Made by a program: the position numbers and the translations under genes. The notes beneath the pieces were generated by a model. The model did not search any database, was not told the origin of the DNA, and saw only the letters and a list, made by a program, of their open reading frames with translations. Shown here piece by piece: positions 42,018 through 53,677 of a stretch of DNA of 64,000 bases; within the stretch, counting starts at the first letter, position 1, and every line of letters starts with the position of its first letter. Source of the DNA: Ypsolopha sequella (lineage: Eukaryota; Arthropoda; Insecta; Lepidoptera; Ypsolophidae); NCBI GenBank assembly GCA_934047225.1, contig CAKOHE010000089.1:400501-464500 (forward strand), written 5' to 3'.

Positions 42018-44609
42018 CGTGTGCACTTTATTTACGTGCTCGGGCACTTGATGGATCATGGATATTGTAAACGTGTGCACTTTATTTATGTGCTCGGGCA
42101 CTTGATGGATCATGGATATTGTAAACGTGTGCACTTTATTTATGTGCTCGGGCACTTGATGGATCATGGATATTGTAAACGTGTGCACTTTATTTACGTG
42201 CTCGGGCACTTGATGGATCATGGATATTGTAAACGTGTGCACTTTATTTACGTGCTCGGGCACTTGATGGATCATGGATATTGTAAACGTGTGCACTTTA
42301 TTTACGTGCTCGGGCACTTGATGGATCATGGATATTGTAAACGTGTGCACTTTATTTATGTGCTCGGGCACTTGATGGATCATGGATATTGTAAACGTGT
42401 GCACTTTATTTACGTGCTCGGGCACTTGATGGATCATGGATATTGTAAACGTGTGCACTTTATTTACGTGCTCGGGCACTTGATGGATCATGGATATTGT
42501 AAACGTGTGCACTTTATTTATGTGCTCGGGCACTTGATGGATCATGGATATTGTAAACGTGTGCACTTTATTTATGTGCTCGGGCACTTGATGGATCATG
42601 GATATTGTAAACGTGTGCACTTTATTTACGTGCTCGGGCACTTGATGGATCATGGATATTGTAAACGTGTGCACTTTATTTATGTGCTCGGGCACTTGAT
42701 GGATCATGGATATTGTAAACGTGTGCACTTTATTTATGTGCTCGGGCACTTGATGGATCATGGATATTGTAAACGTGTGCACTTTATTTATGTGCTCGGG
42801 CACTTGATGGATCATGGATATTGTAAACGTGTGCACTTTATTTACGTGCTCGGGCACTTGATGGATCATGGATATTGTAAACGTGTGCACTTTATTTATG
42901 TGCTCGGGCACTTGATGGATCATGGATATTGTAAACGTGTGCACTTTATTTATGTGCTCGGGCACTTGATGGATCATGGATATTGTAAACGTGTGCACTT
43001 TATTTACGTGCTCGGGCACTTGATGGATCATGGATATTGTAAACGTGTGCACTTTATTTACGTGCTCGGGCACTTGATGGATCATGGATATTGTAAACGT
43101 GTGCACTTTATTTATGTGCTCGGGCACTTGATGGATCATGGATATTGTAAACGTGTGCACTTTATTTATGTGCTCGGGCACTTGATGGATCATGGATATT
43201 GTAAACGTGTGCACTTTATTTACGTGCTCGGGCACTTGATGGATCATGGATATTGTAAACGTGTGCACTTTATTTATGTGCTCGGGCACTTGATGGATCA
43301 TGGATATTGTAAACGTGTGCACTTTATTTATGTGCTCGGGCACTTGATGGATCATGGATATTGTAAACGTGTGCACTTTATTTATGTGCTCGGGCACTTG
43401 ATGGATCATGGATATTGTAAACGTGTGCACTTTATTTACGTGCTCGGGCACTTGATGGATCATGGATATTGTAAACGTGTGCACTTTATTTATGTGCTCG
43501 GGCACTTGATGGATCATGGATATTGTAAACGTGTGCACTTTATTTATGTGCTCGGGCACTTGATGGATCATGGATATTGTAAACGTGTGCACTTTATTTA
43601 CGTGCTCGGGCACTTGATGGATCATGGATATTGTAAACGTGTGCACTTTATTTACGTGCTCGGGCACTTGATGGATCATGGATATTGTAAACGTGTGCAC
43701 TTTATTTATGTGCTCGGGCACTTGATGGATCATGGATATTGTAAACGTGTGCACTTTATTTATGTGCTCGGGCACTTGATGGATCATGGATATTGTAAAC
43801 GTGTGCACTTTATTTACGTGCTCGGGCACTTGATGGATCATGGATATTGTAAACGTGTGCACTTTATTTATGTGCTCGGGCACTTGATGGATCATGGATA
43901 TTGTAAACGTGTGCACTTTATTTATGTGCTCGGGCACTTGATGGATCATGGATATTGTAAACGTGTGCACTTTATTTATGTGCTCGGGCACTTGATGGAT
44001 CATGGATATTGTAAACGTGTGCACTTTATTTATGTGCTCGGGCACTTGATGGATCATGGATATTGTAAACGTGTGCACTTTATTTATGTGCTCGGGCACT
44101 TGATGGATCATGGATATTGTAAACGTGTGCACTTTATTTACGTGCTCGGGCACTTGATGGATCATGGATATTGTAAACGTGTGCACTTTATTTATGTGCT
44201 CGGGCACTTGATGGATCATGGATATTGTAAACGTGTGCACTTTATTTATGTGCTCGGGCACTTGATGGATCATGGATATTGTAAACGTGTGCACTTTATT
44301 TATGTGCTCGGGCACTTGATGGATCATGGATATTGTAAACGTGTGCACTTTATTTATGTGCTCGGGCACTTGATGGATCATGGATATTGTAAACGTGTGC
44401 ACTTTATTTATGTGCTCGGGCACTTGATGGATCATGGATATTGTAAACGTGTGCACTTTATTTATGTGCTCGGGCACTTGATGGATCATGGATATTGTAA
44501 ACGTGTGCACTTTATTTATGTGCTCGGGCACTTGATGGATCATGGATATTGTAAACGTGTGCACTTTATTAATGTCCTCGGGCACTTGATGGATCATGGA
44601 TATTGTATA
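42018..44609. repeat. 54-bp minisatellite, 48 copies, 11-unit higher-order pattern
   Basis: The unit CGTGTGCACTTTATTTAYGT + GCTCGGGCACTTGATGGATC + ATGGATATTGTAAA repeats every 54 bp from 42018 to about 44609. Essentially the only variation is C or T at one position (ACGTGC/ATGTGC). Writing copies in order, units 8-18 and 19-29 have the identical pattern CCTTCTTTCTT, and 30-37 repeat its first eight. Because 54 is divisible by 3 and the unit has no stop in one frame per strand, frames of 906 and 869 codons arise on opposite strands; these are not genes. Each unit has a GTGC-TCGG-GCAC stem. Confidence 0.95.
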
Positions 44610-45179
44610 CGACGCACTTACTTACTTTTTCCTCTGTGGTTACATTCAAAACGAGAACAATTTTTTTCAAGAATTATGCGTTTAGTATATAGAAGGTAAC
44701 ATTTATTTATGTAGCCAAATTCATACTAAACACTCGGTAAGTGCTCAGTATCATGGTTCGGTTACCTTTTTTGTGAAATTCGTAAATTATATATTTTCTG
44801 TTCCCTACAAACGCAAGCCCAGCCCTGAGACAATTATTATGCAAAATTAGCAAAAAGTGTTGTTGATCCCTGATACTAGTCACTAGCCTCTGGTATGAAT
44901 TCACATTATATTGGTCACATTATATTTGGTTTTCAATCCTATGTCGTGTCGATAATGAGTGGTCAATGTGTCGATGATTGTGGTCAGATCATTTCACCCG
45001 TGTACGAAGTTTAAATTGAAATTTGTTTTTTTTTTCATTACAGTGACCTATTTTAATTAATTAAGATTGATAATTATTTTTTATAAAGTGCTACTCACGA
45101 TATAAAGATTATAAAGGCAAATTTCGCCTGACTAAGAAAAATAAGCTGAACGTACATACATATATAATACTCACTATAC
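44610..45179. other. No gene recognised
   Basis: Non-repetitive-looking AT-rich DNA after the array. An open frame at 44707-44904 lacks any recognisable feature. Confidence 0.4.
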
Positions 45180-45540
45180 TCACGCCTGTCTCACAGAGGG
45201 GTAGGCAGAGACTACAGATTTCTATCTGTTACGATCCTGACACCCCTGTTTCGCCTCTTCCACATCCATCAATCTAGTCATAGAAGCTCTTCTATTCCGG
45301 GTACTTCCGACATTGGCCTTCTTCAATATCTCGTAAATTTGGTCAGCATACGTCCTTCTAGGGTGGCCTGGTCGAGCTCTATCTTCTACTTGTGCACCAT
45401 AAATGTCTTTCGTCATTCTACTTCTATTCATCCTCTCTACATGTCCAAACAACCGAAGCATTCTTTGTTCTATTCTAGTAATTACATTTTCTTTCAGGCC
45501 GCAACGATCCCGTATCTCGATATTTTTTACTTTATCATTT
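45180..45540 (-). mobile_element. RTE-like LINE pol C-terminus
   Basis: Minus-strand reading: IEIRDRCGLKENVITRIEQR, MLRLFGHVERMNRSRMTKDI, RPGHPRRTYADQIYEILKKA, STRNRRASMTRLMDVEEAKQ. This is the characteristic end of the 'endonuclease-reverse transcriptase' RTE family of moths. Tail (TATG)n-like at about 45152-45165. 5' truncated. Confidence 0.8.
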
Positions 45541-45889
45541 AGTGTTTTTTTTTATTTTTATTTATTTATTTATTCATAATTTTACTCTATTTTATTACAT
45601 GGTGAATAGTATCAATAAACTCACATGAGTTTGTCCTGATACTACAATTCGTGAATACTACTCATATTCGTGCATGAGATATGCCCACAAAAGTAGAAAC
45701 AAATACATACTGATACTGATAGCTACCTGCATACATATTATAATTTTACAATAGATGACGAGAGAAATTGTTTGTCGAAACGGTTAAACCACACATACCC
45801 CGTAAGGAACGCATTTCCACTGCACTCACTGTACTTTGATCTTTATTTTAAATTGCCATACCCAACATTCGCTTTGACAGGCGCCTCAC

Positions 45890-46440
45890 TTTTGGGTCTG
45901 TAGACGGACAAAACGTCTCACATTTAGGACCACACAAACACACCCTCTCACACACACCCTTGTTCGCGGGACAAATGTTGTGCGGACCTGTACCAAAATC
46001 CTCATTGTGCGGTCCTACCTTTCCCGTTGACTTAGGCGAGTGTATTTGCTTACACGATGTACGGCTGTCTTTTTCTAGCATGAACATCTAACAGAATTTC
46101 GTTAACACTCACTGGAGACAGAGATACAAGCAATCAAAATTCTTGTCAAAAATACGGCTTGTGCGGTCCTAAAATTTTGTGCGGACCGTCCGCTCAACAA
46201 GGGTTTTGCGGACGTTAATACACAGAGTCCGCACTTTAGTGGGTTGACGTACGAAATAACACAACGTCCGTACGTTGTTGGTTTGGTAAACGAAATTACA
46301 CAGCGACCGCATTTTGATTAAATACCGTACTAAATTATATGCTCCGTCCGCACTTTGGTGGTCTTACGTACGGAATAACACACTATTCGCACTGTAATGG
46401 TTTTGTATACGAAATTACACTCCCCGTCCACCCTTTGACC
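45890..46440. repeat. Diverged repeats with GTGCGGTCC / CCGCACTTT words
   Basis: Segments such as GTCCGCACTTTAGTGGGTTG, ACGTACGAAATAACACA and TTTGGTAAACGAAATTACAC recur every 55-60 bp. GTGCGGTCCTA and ACACACCCTCTCACAC are shared with 51780-52250, in part inverted. Element limits are unclear. Confidence 0.5.
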
Positions 46441-46534
46441 GTTCTATTTCATAAAGCGACGATATTTAGTATCGGTATAGCATTAAATTTCAAACTACAA
46501 AGTACCTTTTACATAGCCTACTAAATCAGTAAGT

Positions 46535-46736
46535 TGAGGTGGTAGTGGACTGGCCATATTTGTCGCCGACATGATAACCGTTGGGACCAAAAGGCATTAA
46601 AATAAAGATCACGTACAGCAAAGCGTAGCGTAGGCCGCCCTCGTGCCCGCTGGACTGACAATCTGAAGGATATTGCGGGTAGCGGCTGGATGAGGATGAC
46701 TGAGGACCGCCAAGAGTGGCGTGATCAATATCACCA
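46535..46736 (+). mobile_element. LINE pol C-terminus, left part (split by insertion)
   Basis: Readable with two stops: WTGHICRRHDNRWDQKALK, then RSVGRPRARWTDNLKDIAGS, GWMRMTEDRQEWRDQYHH. 'GRP..RW.DD......G..W' is the conserved LINE end. The expected continuation (W.EAYV) appears at 51238-51250, beyond the 4.48-kb insertion. Confidence 0.75.
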
Positions 46737-47954
46737 CCCAAGTAACTTTTAAGGTTTTAGAAAGGTACTGAAAAGGTTCTATTACCTTTGTATGGAAATC
46801 TGCTCATAAGTCTTTGTAGTCTCAATTACTTTATATTAACGTTATATTTACCTCCTGAGTGCAAAAAGGGCCCACGTTGTAGAACCTTTCTGAGAGCTAC
46901 AGCAAAACCTGTAGCTCTTATCTATAACCTTTCTAACTACTTACTCAAAACCCAAATATAACCTTCACAACCTTAATTTAACGTTAATATAGCCATAAAA
47001 TACAACTAATAGATTCTACATTAGTCTTGGATGTAACTCTATGACAACTTAAAACCTTTTTGATAGAAATGAATAACGCTTTTCCAGGACTTTCGGGTTT
47101 CAAAATGTTTCTGTTTAAGATTGTTTGTACGCAGAAACACTAATGGTGGGTTTGAATTACTTATTTATAATGGCGCCATTCCCTGTCATTATACCAAGTT
47201 TCAAAATGGCTAGATATGTAAGTGTTGTATTCTTAAAAAATAGTTAGTAGCATGTTAAAGTCAGATAAAATGCAAAACATAGTGCGATTGGTACATTATC
47301 GTGAAACTTTAGGATAGTAGTGCTATATGCGAGACGGGCCTTTCGTAATTGCAAATTTTCAGGACATTTTAAATAAAAAAAAATGAAAAAATAAGGTGTT
47401 TGATGGTTTGTCGCTCTAGAAATAAAAGTTATACTCATATATAAAAACGTATATTTAAAATTGTATAGAACATGTTATTTAATTTTGCTTCGTTGTAATA
47501 AAATATTATTTTCAGTTCGTTTTATTTTTTATTTCAGTGAATAAATATGGCTGACGTTAGGAAATTACTAGAAAGCATTCAAGTTAACCTTTTCAGAACT
47601 ATAACAGCTCAAAACTCTTAATTTTTGCCAAAGTAAGAGCTAAAGGTAATTTCGCGGAGCTATATAAAACCAAAAGGCTGTTTTCACAGCTTTCAGGTTA
47701 TCGTCAGGAGTAATTCAATACTCGCCAGTTGCGACCACAACCATTAAGCAAAATCAAGTGTTCAAGTGTTCATCACAAGTGATATCAAGCAGCTACAGGC
47801 TGCTCCTTCAGTGCAAATAAGTTATTATTTCTTTTTTCAATTAGTTTAGTCGATAGGTACTTGTCTAACTTATGTTTTACCTTTACTACTGAATACATTT
47901 AAATTTAGCCTTAAGTAGTCCTCAACAGTGACCAGACTACCTATCTTGAAAAAA

Positions 47955-48075
47955 ACGGACAAGAGCGAGTTGGACTCGCCCGTCGAGGGTTCCGTACAAA
48001 TTTGTATATAAAAGAATACCCTGACTGACTGACTGACTGACTGATTGACTGACTGATCTATCAACGCCGAGACCA
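47955..48075 (+). repeat. Common moth repeat fragment with (CTGA)n
   Basis: AGAGCGAGTTGGACTCGCCC, GAGGGTTCCGTACAAATTTG, then CTGACTGACTGACTGACTGA. Confidence 0.7.
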
Positions 48076-48852
48076 AACAGCTAAACCTAGGAACATGAAA
48101 TTTGCACCGTAGGTTCTTTTTATTGCGTAAACATCCGCTAAGAAAGGATTTTTTGAAAATCAATTCATAATGAAATGGGATAGAAACTTGTTTGGAAAAT
48201 CATAATCCGTGGGAGTATCAACATATACTGAAGAGTCAACATACTTCGCATAAATACTCTTTTTAATAAATTATGAGAAACCTGTGAGAGGGTTTTACAA
48301 AACTCATCCCCCGAGGGGATAAATAGCGTGTTAAGTTATTTATCGAAAATTGCATCCCTTGAGTGTATCTAGTTAAAACTTTGCTTAAATATTCCTTCCT
48401 TAAAACGTATAATGAGATACATGTAGGAAAGTTTTCAAAAATTATCCATCCCCTAATGGGGATGAAATGGGTTAAAAACTTTGATATGGAAAATCACAAT
48501 CCCTGAGCATATATAAACTTATATATTATGTATAACTTATACACATATAAACACTTACTTACAACTTCGCATAAATCATATTGAGAAAAATAAGATACGT
48601 ATAAGAGGTTTTTTTTTTTTAAGAAAACCGTACGCATAACAGGATTTAGCGGGATGTTGAAGCTTTCATTGTAAAATATGAAACGCATTACATACTAAAT
48701 TCACGCAGAGGAAGACGCGGGCAACAGCTAGTTATAAATAATTCAGACTTTTTTGTATGATTAAATTACAAATGTATAGTTTTTAGATGTTTTCCTGTAT
48801 TCGTAGTATAAGATAATACTTGCCTTTCATAGTTCTAGGTCAACGGAAATTA

Positions 48853-50310
48853 CCCTATACATTTTGATTCCCTTGAGAATGTCGAAATATACGATTTTAG
48901 TGCCATTAAAAGCCGTATTTTTTTTGCGTTAACATAAAAATTTCTTTTTTTCGCAACTTCAAGTAACAGTAGACTTGATTATATGGTTTTAATTTCAATT
49001 TGATAACTTCACGCGTTCTTGAGATAAAGGGTCTGGACAGATAGACAGACAGGCGGGCAGACAGACGGACAACAAAGTGATCCTATAAAGGTTCTTTTTT
49101 TAGGGTTCCGTACCTAAAAGGTACAAAAGGAACCTTTATGGTGAGACTCCGTTGTCCGTCCGTCCGTCCGTCCGTATGTCACAGCCTCATAACTTTAGCA
49201 CCGTTCAAGATAAAGACATGAAATTTGGCATATAAATAATTAATTTGCCCCCATATCAGAGTGTAAAAAAATTGAAAAATTTGAAATTTTTCAAAATATT
49301 TCAAAAACAAAAGTAAGAAAAATAAAAAATACTATCCTAAAAATACAATATGAGTATCAAATTGTAGATATTAAAAAGCTGATTGTAAAAATATATACTT
49401 TTACTAAATTTACTCCCACAAGTTTCGAGAAATTTTGAAAAAAACACAAAAATATGTATGTTCCCCCCCTTATCTCCGAAACTGGTAGACCAAAAATATG
49501 AAAACTGGACAATTACAGGGAAACTATAGAAGTTAAAAAAATTTAGCACAAATGAAAAATATAAAAAAACTAGCTTCTGCCCGCGGCTTCGCCCGCGTGG
49601 CCTACAGGAAACAAATAACTTTTTTTTCAGAAACAAACATTTTAAGTACTCTCACTCCCTCTGGGAATACAGGGACTCACCGATCAAAGTTTTCCGAAAA
49701 AGTGTCAAAATCCCTATCAGTTGTCAAAAAATGTCAAATTTGAATACGGCAGCGTAATCGGCAACCCTAAATGCCCCTTGATACCGAGTTTCATGCAAAT
49801 CAGAATACTTCTTTAGACCTGTTCAAAAATTGTCAAAACCGGTCAAATTAAATTTTTTTTTGGTTATGTAGCTCCAGTTTGACCGATCACTATAATTGAA
49901 AACCAAACTCCTTAAAATTAGCTATTCGGGAGATATGGCCGATCAAAATTATAGCAATTTTTTTACCGTCATCTAGATATCGCCGACGACTTTTTTTGGA
50001 ATACCATGAACATGGTTCTAGCATCAGCCGTTTAGAAGATACGGGCCTGTAAAGTTTTGACTTTTTCGGCAGGTAGATCTCGTCAAGACCTTTTCCTAGA
50101 CATGCATCAACATAGGTCTAGCTCCAGCCGTTTGGGAGATGCAGGCTGTCAAAGTTTTGACAAAAAAAAAATTTTTTTTTGCACCCCATGGTCCAACCCC
50201 TAGGGATGTACCACCTTCCGTTCCAAAGATATTTTGCTTGGATATAGATAGATAGATAAACAGATATATAGATGGATATATTGTGGATATATAGATAGAT
50301 AGATACCTCA
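48853..50310 (+). repeat. 1.45-kb dispersed repeat, copy B
   Basis: Near-identical to 21869-23350 over most of its length (CCCTATACATTTTGATTCCC ... GGATATAGATAGATAGATA). Lies inside the Mutator-like element. Confidence 0.8.
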
Positions 50311-50479
50311 AAAGGAAAAAATGGAAATCTAAAAGGATCACTTCTATGGCTGTCTGTCTATCCATCTGTTACAGCCGATTGCTCTATCACACATGCTTTC
50401 AAGAAGTAATATGTGTTTACGTAAATATTACAGGACAATTAAAACGGTTGAAAAAAATGACAAAATTAAATTTTTCATC

Positions 50480-50560
50480 CATAATATGGAGCCCTGGGTA
50501 TGCGAGTCTGACTCGCACTTGACCGTTTTTTTTCCTTTAGAGGTACGGAACCCTAATAAT
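50480..50560 (-). repeat. Common moth repeat, terminal fragment
   Basis: CGAGTCTGACTCGCACTTGA and AGGTACGGAACCCTAATAAT, minus orientation. Confidence 0.65.
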
Positions 50561-51222
50561 ATATACTAACCGCTGTATTCATTATTCGTAGGAAATTTTC
50601 CGCACTTTCCGTTTAAAATTTCCACTCCGTTTTTTTTTAATCACCCTGTGTTGGTTCAATTTGCAAGACATCGTAATTTGAATTTGCGGAGACAACTGAT
50701 AATATTTGAGAATGCCTCTAAAGCTTTCAAATATTCTTGTAGGACATAAATCATACCTTCAGCTCTGAACTATAGCCTTTTGGTCTTGGTTTTCACCATG
50801 CAGTCCTAATTTGTTTGCCGAGACAACTTTTTTACAGCCTAAAGGCTTTAGATAAGTTTTAGAAATAACTTCTAAGTAATTTCAACATTCCATAGCTTTG
50901 TGGTTATATCAAAGTTAAAAATTTAACCTTTAGATCTCACTTAAGCATAATCCTAGCCTCTCCAGAACCTAATCAAGAGTCTACAACAACTATAAGATCC
51001 TAGGACTTTAAGGTCGTGAAACACAAGTCAAAATAACGTTAATTTAAACTCTTGTCAACGGCTTAAAGGTTGTTATGATAAACAATTAGTTTTAGAACTT
51101 AATAATCATTCTCAAGTACTTAATATGCCTAGATAGAAAAGCATTAACCTTTTTGCGACTCAAATACAAACTAAAGGAAGTTTTCACAACCTAGGCCCGA
51201 ATGAATTGTTACTTGGGCAATA

Positions 51223-51671
51223 TCACCATATCCTCCCAATGGGAGGCCTATGTCGGACGGACATGGAAGCGGAATCATACAGACATTTCAGCATCTCCAC
51301 GTAAAGCCAGTCAACTTGGCATCGCTGCAAGGACTGCAGAACAGACCAAGTTTCAAGGGAGTCGAAGGCTTTCTCGTAGTCCACAAACGCTGGACATAAA
51401 GGCTGATTATACTCTTGTGATTTCTGTATGATCTGCCTTACCGTGTGGGTGTGGTCCACGGTGCTGTAGCTTTTTCGAAACCCAGCCTGCTTTGGAGGTT
51501 GGAAGTCGTCGAATCTATCTCATTTTTTGTCTTACCATCGGGGCTTCGCCAGGTCCACTTCGGCATTATACTCGTACGTCGCCAAAAAGAGTCGCCGGTG
51601 TTGGTAACACGACCGGAGATTCTTAGCACCCCCTGCTGCCCCACCGTTACCGCGACCGCCAACGCCACCAC
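51223..51671 (-). pseudogene. RTE-like LINE, internally deleted EN-RT fragment
   Basis: The first part (51671 downwards) gives the endonuclease end: RISGRVTNTGDSFWRRTSIM, PKWTWRSPDGKTKNEID. It is then joined, across a deletion and frame change, to the start of the RT domain: DHTHTVRQIIQKSQEYNQPL, CPAFVDYEKAFDSLETWSVL. Linker and early RT blocks are missing, so this is a deletion derivative of a moth RTE element. Confidence 0.8.
51229..51270 (+). mobile_element. LINE pol C-terminus, right part
   Basis: QWEAYVGRTWKR reads on from the sequence at 46535-46736 once the 4.48-kb insertion and one copy of its duplication are set aside (one frame change is needed). Confidence 0.5.
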
Positions 51672-51779
51672 TTACTGGCTATCCAGAATGAATGTGGATA
51701 AAAAAATAAATTTCTATTTAGGTGCTTACCTTACCTCAGATTTATTTTTCACACACCAAGAAGTAAGGTGAATTAAATT

Positions 51780-52250
51780 TATGTGTAAAGTGCGGTCCTA
51801 TTTTAAATTTCGCATTTTAAGATGATTTTTAACATTTTTTTTTTACACACGAGGAAGTAAGGTTGGTTCGTTATTTGTATAAAGTGCGGTCCTACGTTGA
51901 CGTCCGCATTTTATCATTTTTGTACTAAGTTATACATTTTTTGGACTGGTGGCGCCACGTGGTGGTTACACACTAGAACTATATTTTTGCATGTGTTAAC
52001 TCAACTTGACAGAAATACTGGTTGTGCGCCACCCCATTGAAATTCTCCCAGATTTCACCAGTCGACCAATCAGAGCACAAGGATTCGATAGCTATATTTA
52101 AAGGTCTACCAACATATTATGCGGACGTCCGCATAATCAGAAAGACCGCACAACAAGGATTTTTGACAAGGTAAAGACCGCACAATACTCTAGCCGCAAA
52201 GACACACACACCCTCTCACACCCTTACCCTCTCACACATCACTACACACT
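51780..52250. repeat. Repeats with GTGCGGTCC words, second region
   Basis: GTGCGGTCCTATTTTAAATT, GTGCGGTCCTACGTTGACGT, a GCGGACGTCCGC palindrome at about 52120, and ACACACACCCTCTCACACCC shared with 45930-45960. Confidence 0.5.
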
Positions 52251-52469
52251 TAATTAAACTGTGATTGTCACTTCTTAAATATAGCTGTAAAAGTATCACA
52301 TAAGTAAAAAGATTTAACAAAATGTATTAATACTGAAATTGCTACGCGAGAGTGATTTTCTCCTGGCACGATTGTATTTACACTCAAAAGGAGAAATCAA
52401 CCTCATACATATATTGTTAAAACGATTTGTTATCCAATAAACTATATTTTATTTTTTTTTATTTTTTTA

Positions 52470-52830
52470 ACATTCACTACCATACACAAGTGTAAGAGCC
52501 AACACTCCATTAAACCAGCAATCGTGCCTTTGCAGTCACATTTTGGCTACCCGTAGGCCTCCGTTCACATTATTTCCCGCATTCACTGTTCTTTTAATTT
52601 CACCGTCACAATTTCCATCACGCGTAAATAGACAACCCAGATAGACAAACTCGTTTACCTGCTCTACTTCCTTTTCTCCAATCTTAACTTTGCATTCAGT
52701 GACCGCTTCATCCTACTCTAGCACCATAACCTTTGTTTTCCCTAAATTTATTTTCATTCCTTTCTTTTTAAAGGCATCCATATTTGTTTCCATCTCTTGC
52801 AAATCATCCGTTATGAAGCAAGGAGAACTT
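52470..52830 (-). pseudogene. RTE-like LINE RT thumb fragment
   Basis: The minus strand reads ITDDLQEMETNMDAFKKKGM, KINLGKTKVMVLE, stop, DEAVTECKVKIGEKEVEQVN, EFVYLGCLFTRDGNCDGEIK, RTVNAGNNVNGGLR. These are the post-catalytic RT motifs of RTE elements ('LNL.KTKVM', 'F.YLG'). One stop and a shift; not functional. Confidence 0.8.
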
Positions 52831-52893
52831 GGTCATTGACGTAAAAGAGGCAATTGATTAGTAACGTGACGAACGTTTCGTGTATTACAGTGA

Positions 52894-53637
52894 AACTATA
52901 GCTTGTATTCTTCGTGCTCGCACCGCCCGCGCGGTTGGAGGGTTGGGGCGGACGAGGAAGCACGCCGTTTATGTGCACGGCCGAGCGCATGGCTATACAG
53001 GTAGGGATTTGCTATCGAGATATATCTTGAGATTAAATTTTTTATGAATAACCCTAGAATCATGTTAAAATCTATTCATGTTAAGTAGACTACGCCAACA
53101 CCTGTTTTACGGAATTGACCCTTAATATAAATATCTTTAGATTTATTACGAAGTATTTTGTACTGTATAAGATAGTTTTTTAGCTACTTTAGGTGGGTAT
53201 GAAGTGATGATATTAATAAATAATAATATGCGTTTTAGCAAAATAGGTAATCAATGTTTAATTCTACATCATACATCTTTGCTTCAGACACAATTTTTGC
53301 TAAATTGACATCATTCTGGTATTCCTGCGTTGATTTATCTTTTTTACGCTCTTTAAAGAAGTTGTATACCTTATACACAATTTCTTTTGCCTGTCTTCCA
53401 ATCGGTTTGCTCATCTTCGGATCGTGATGTCGTGTGCGTTCTACAAAATGCGACAAGTTCCTAATACACTAGTAGCCGTGGCGAGTGACCTCCGGCGACT
53501 GGCGGTCCGTCGCACGCGTCGCGCTCGCCCACCCTCCCGCCATTCTGCCCGCACCTCCTCCGAGGCCTAGCTCCCTCGTCCGCCCCAACCCTCCAACCGC
53601 GCGGGCGGTGCGAGCACGAAGAATACAAGCTATAGTT
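52894..53637. mobile_element. Element bounded by perfect 64-bp GC-rich inverted repeats
   Basis: 52894-52957 (AACTATAGCTTGTATTCTTC ... TTGGGGCGGACGAGG) is exactly complementary to 53574-53637. Between them lie 616 bp with a minus-strand 73-codon frame. The arms are strongly GC-rich within AT-rich DNA. No target duplication is evident. It directly adjoins the 475-bp TTAA element. Confidence 0.6.
53235..53456 (-). CDS. Small frame resembling N-terminus of a transposase-like protein
   Basis: 73 codons; the part MSKPIGRQAKEIVYKVYNFF, KERKKDKSTQEYQNDVNLAK resembles the N-terminal region of arthropod transposon proteins in which '..Q.KEIVYNVY.YFK.E' precedes a helix-turn-helix. It stops after LNIDYLFC without any catalytic domain. 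A CpG-rich segment (53465-53600) lies just upstream and could hold its promoter. It may also be a first exon. Confidence 0.4.
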   Translation of the reverse strand: MSHFVERTRHHDPKMSKPIGRQAKEIVYKVYNFFKERKKDKSTQEYQNDVNLAKIVSEAKMYDVELNIDYLFC

Positions 53638-53677
53638 AGGTGAAATCTGACTGTAGATCATGAGTACATAGCTATTG

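Larger units (their letters stand above)
46737..51217. mobile_element. 4.48-kb Mutator-like element with 11-bp target duplication
   Basis: The ends CCCAAGTAAC and GTTACTTGGG are directly flanked by CAATATCACCA on both sides (46726-46736; 51218-51228). Duplications of 9-11 bp are typical of the Mutator superfamily. Both subterminal regions (46740-47120; 50740-51190) are dense in AAGGTT/AACCTT words in both orientations. No transposase frame was seen. It contains the second copy of the 1.45-kb repeat. The insertion splits a LINE C-terminus. Confidence 0.7.

Noticed and set aside
42018..44609. CRISPR-like array
   Set aside because: No spacers: the repeat is continuous 54-bp tandem DNA in a eukaryotic context.
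41979..44699. 906- and 869-codon open frames as repeat-protein genes
   Set aside because: Both come from the 54-bp minisatellite on opposite strands; period divisible by three and no other coding evidence.
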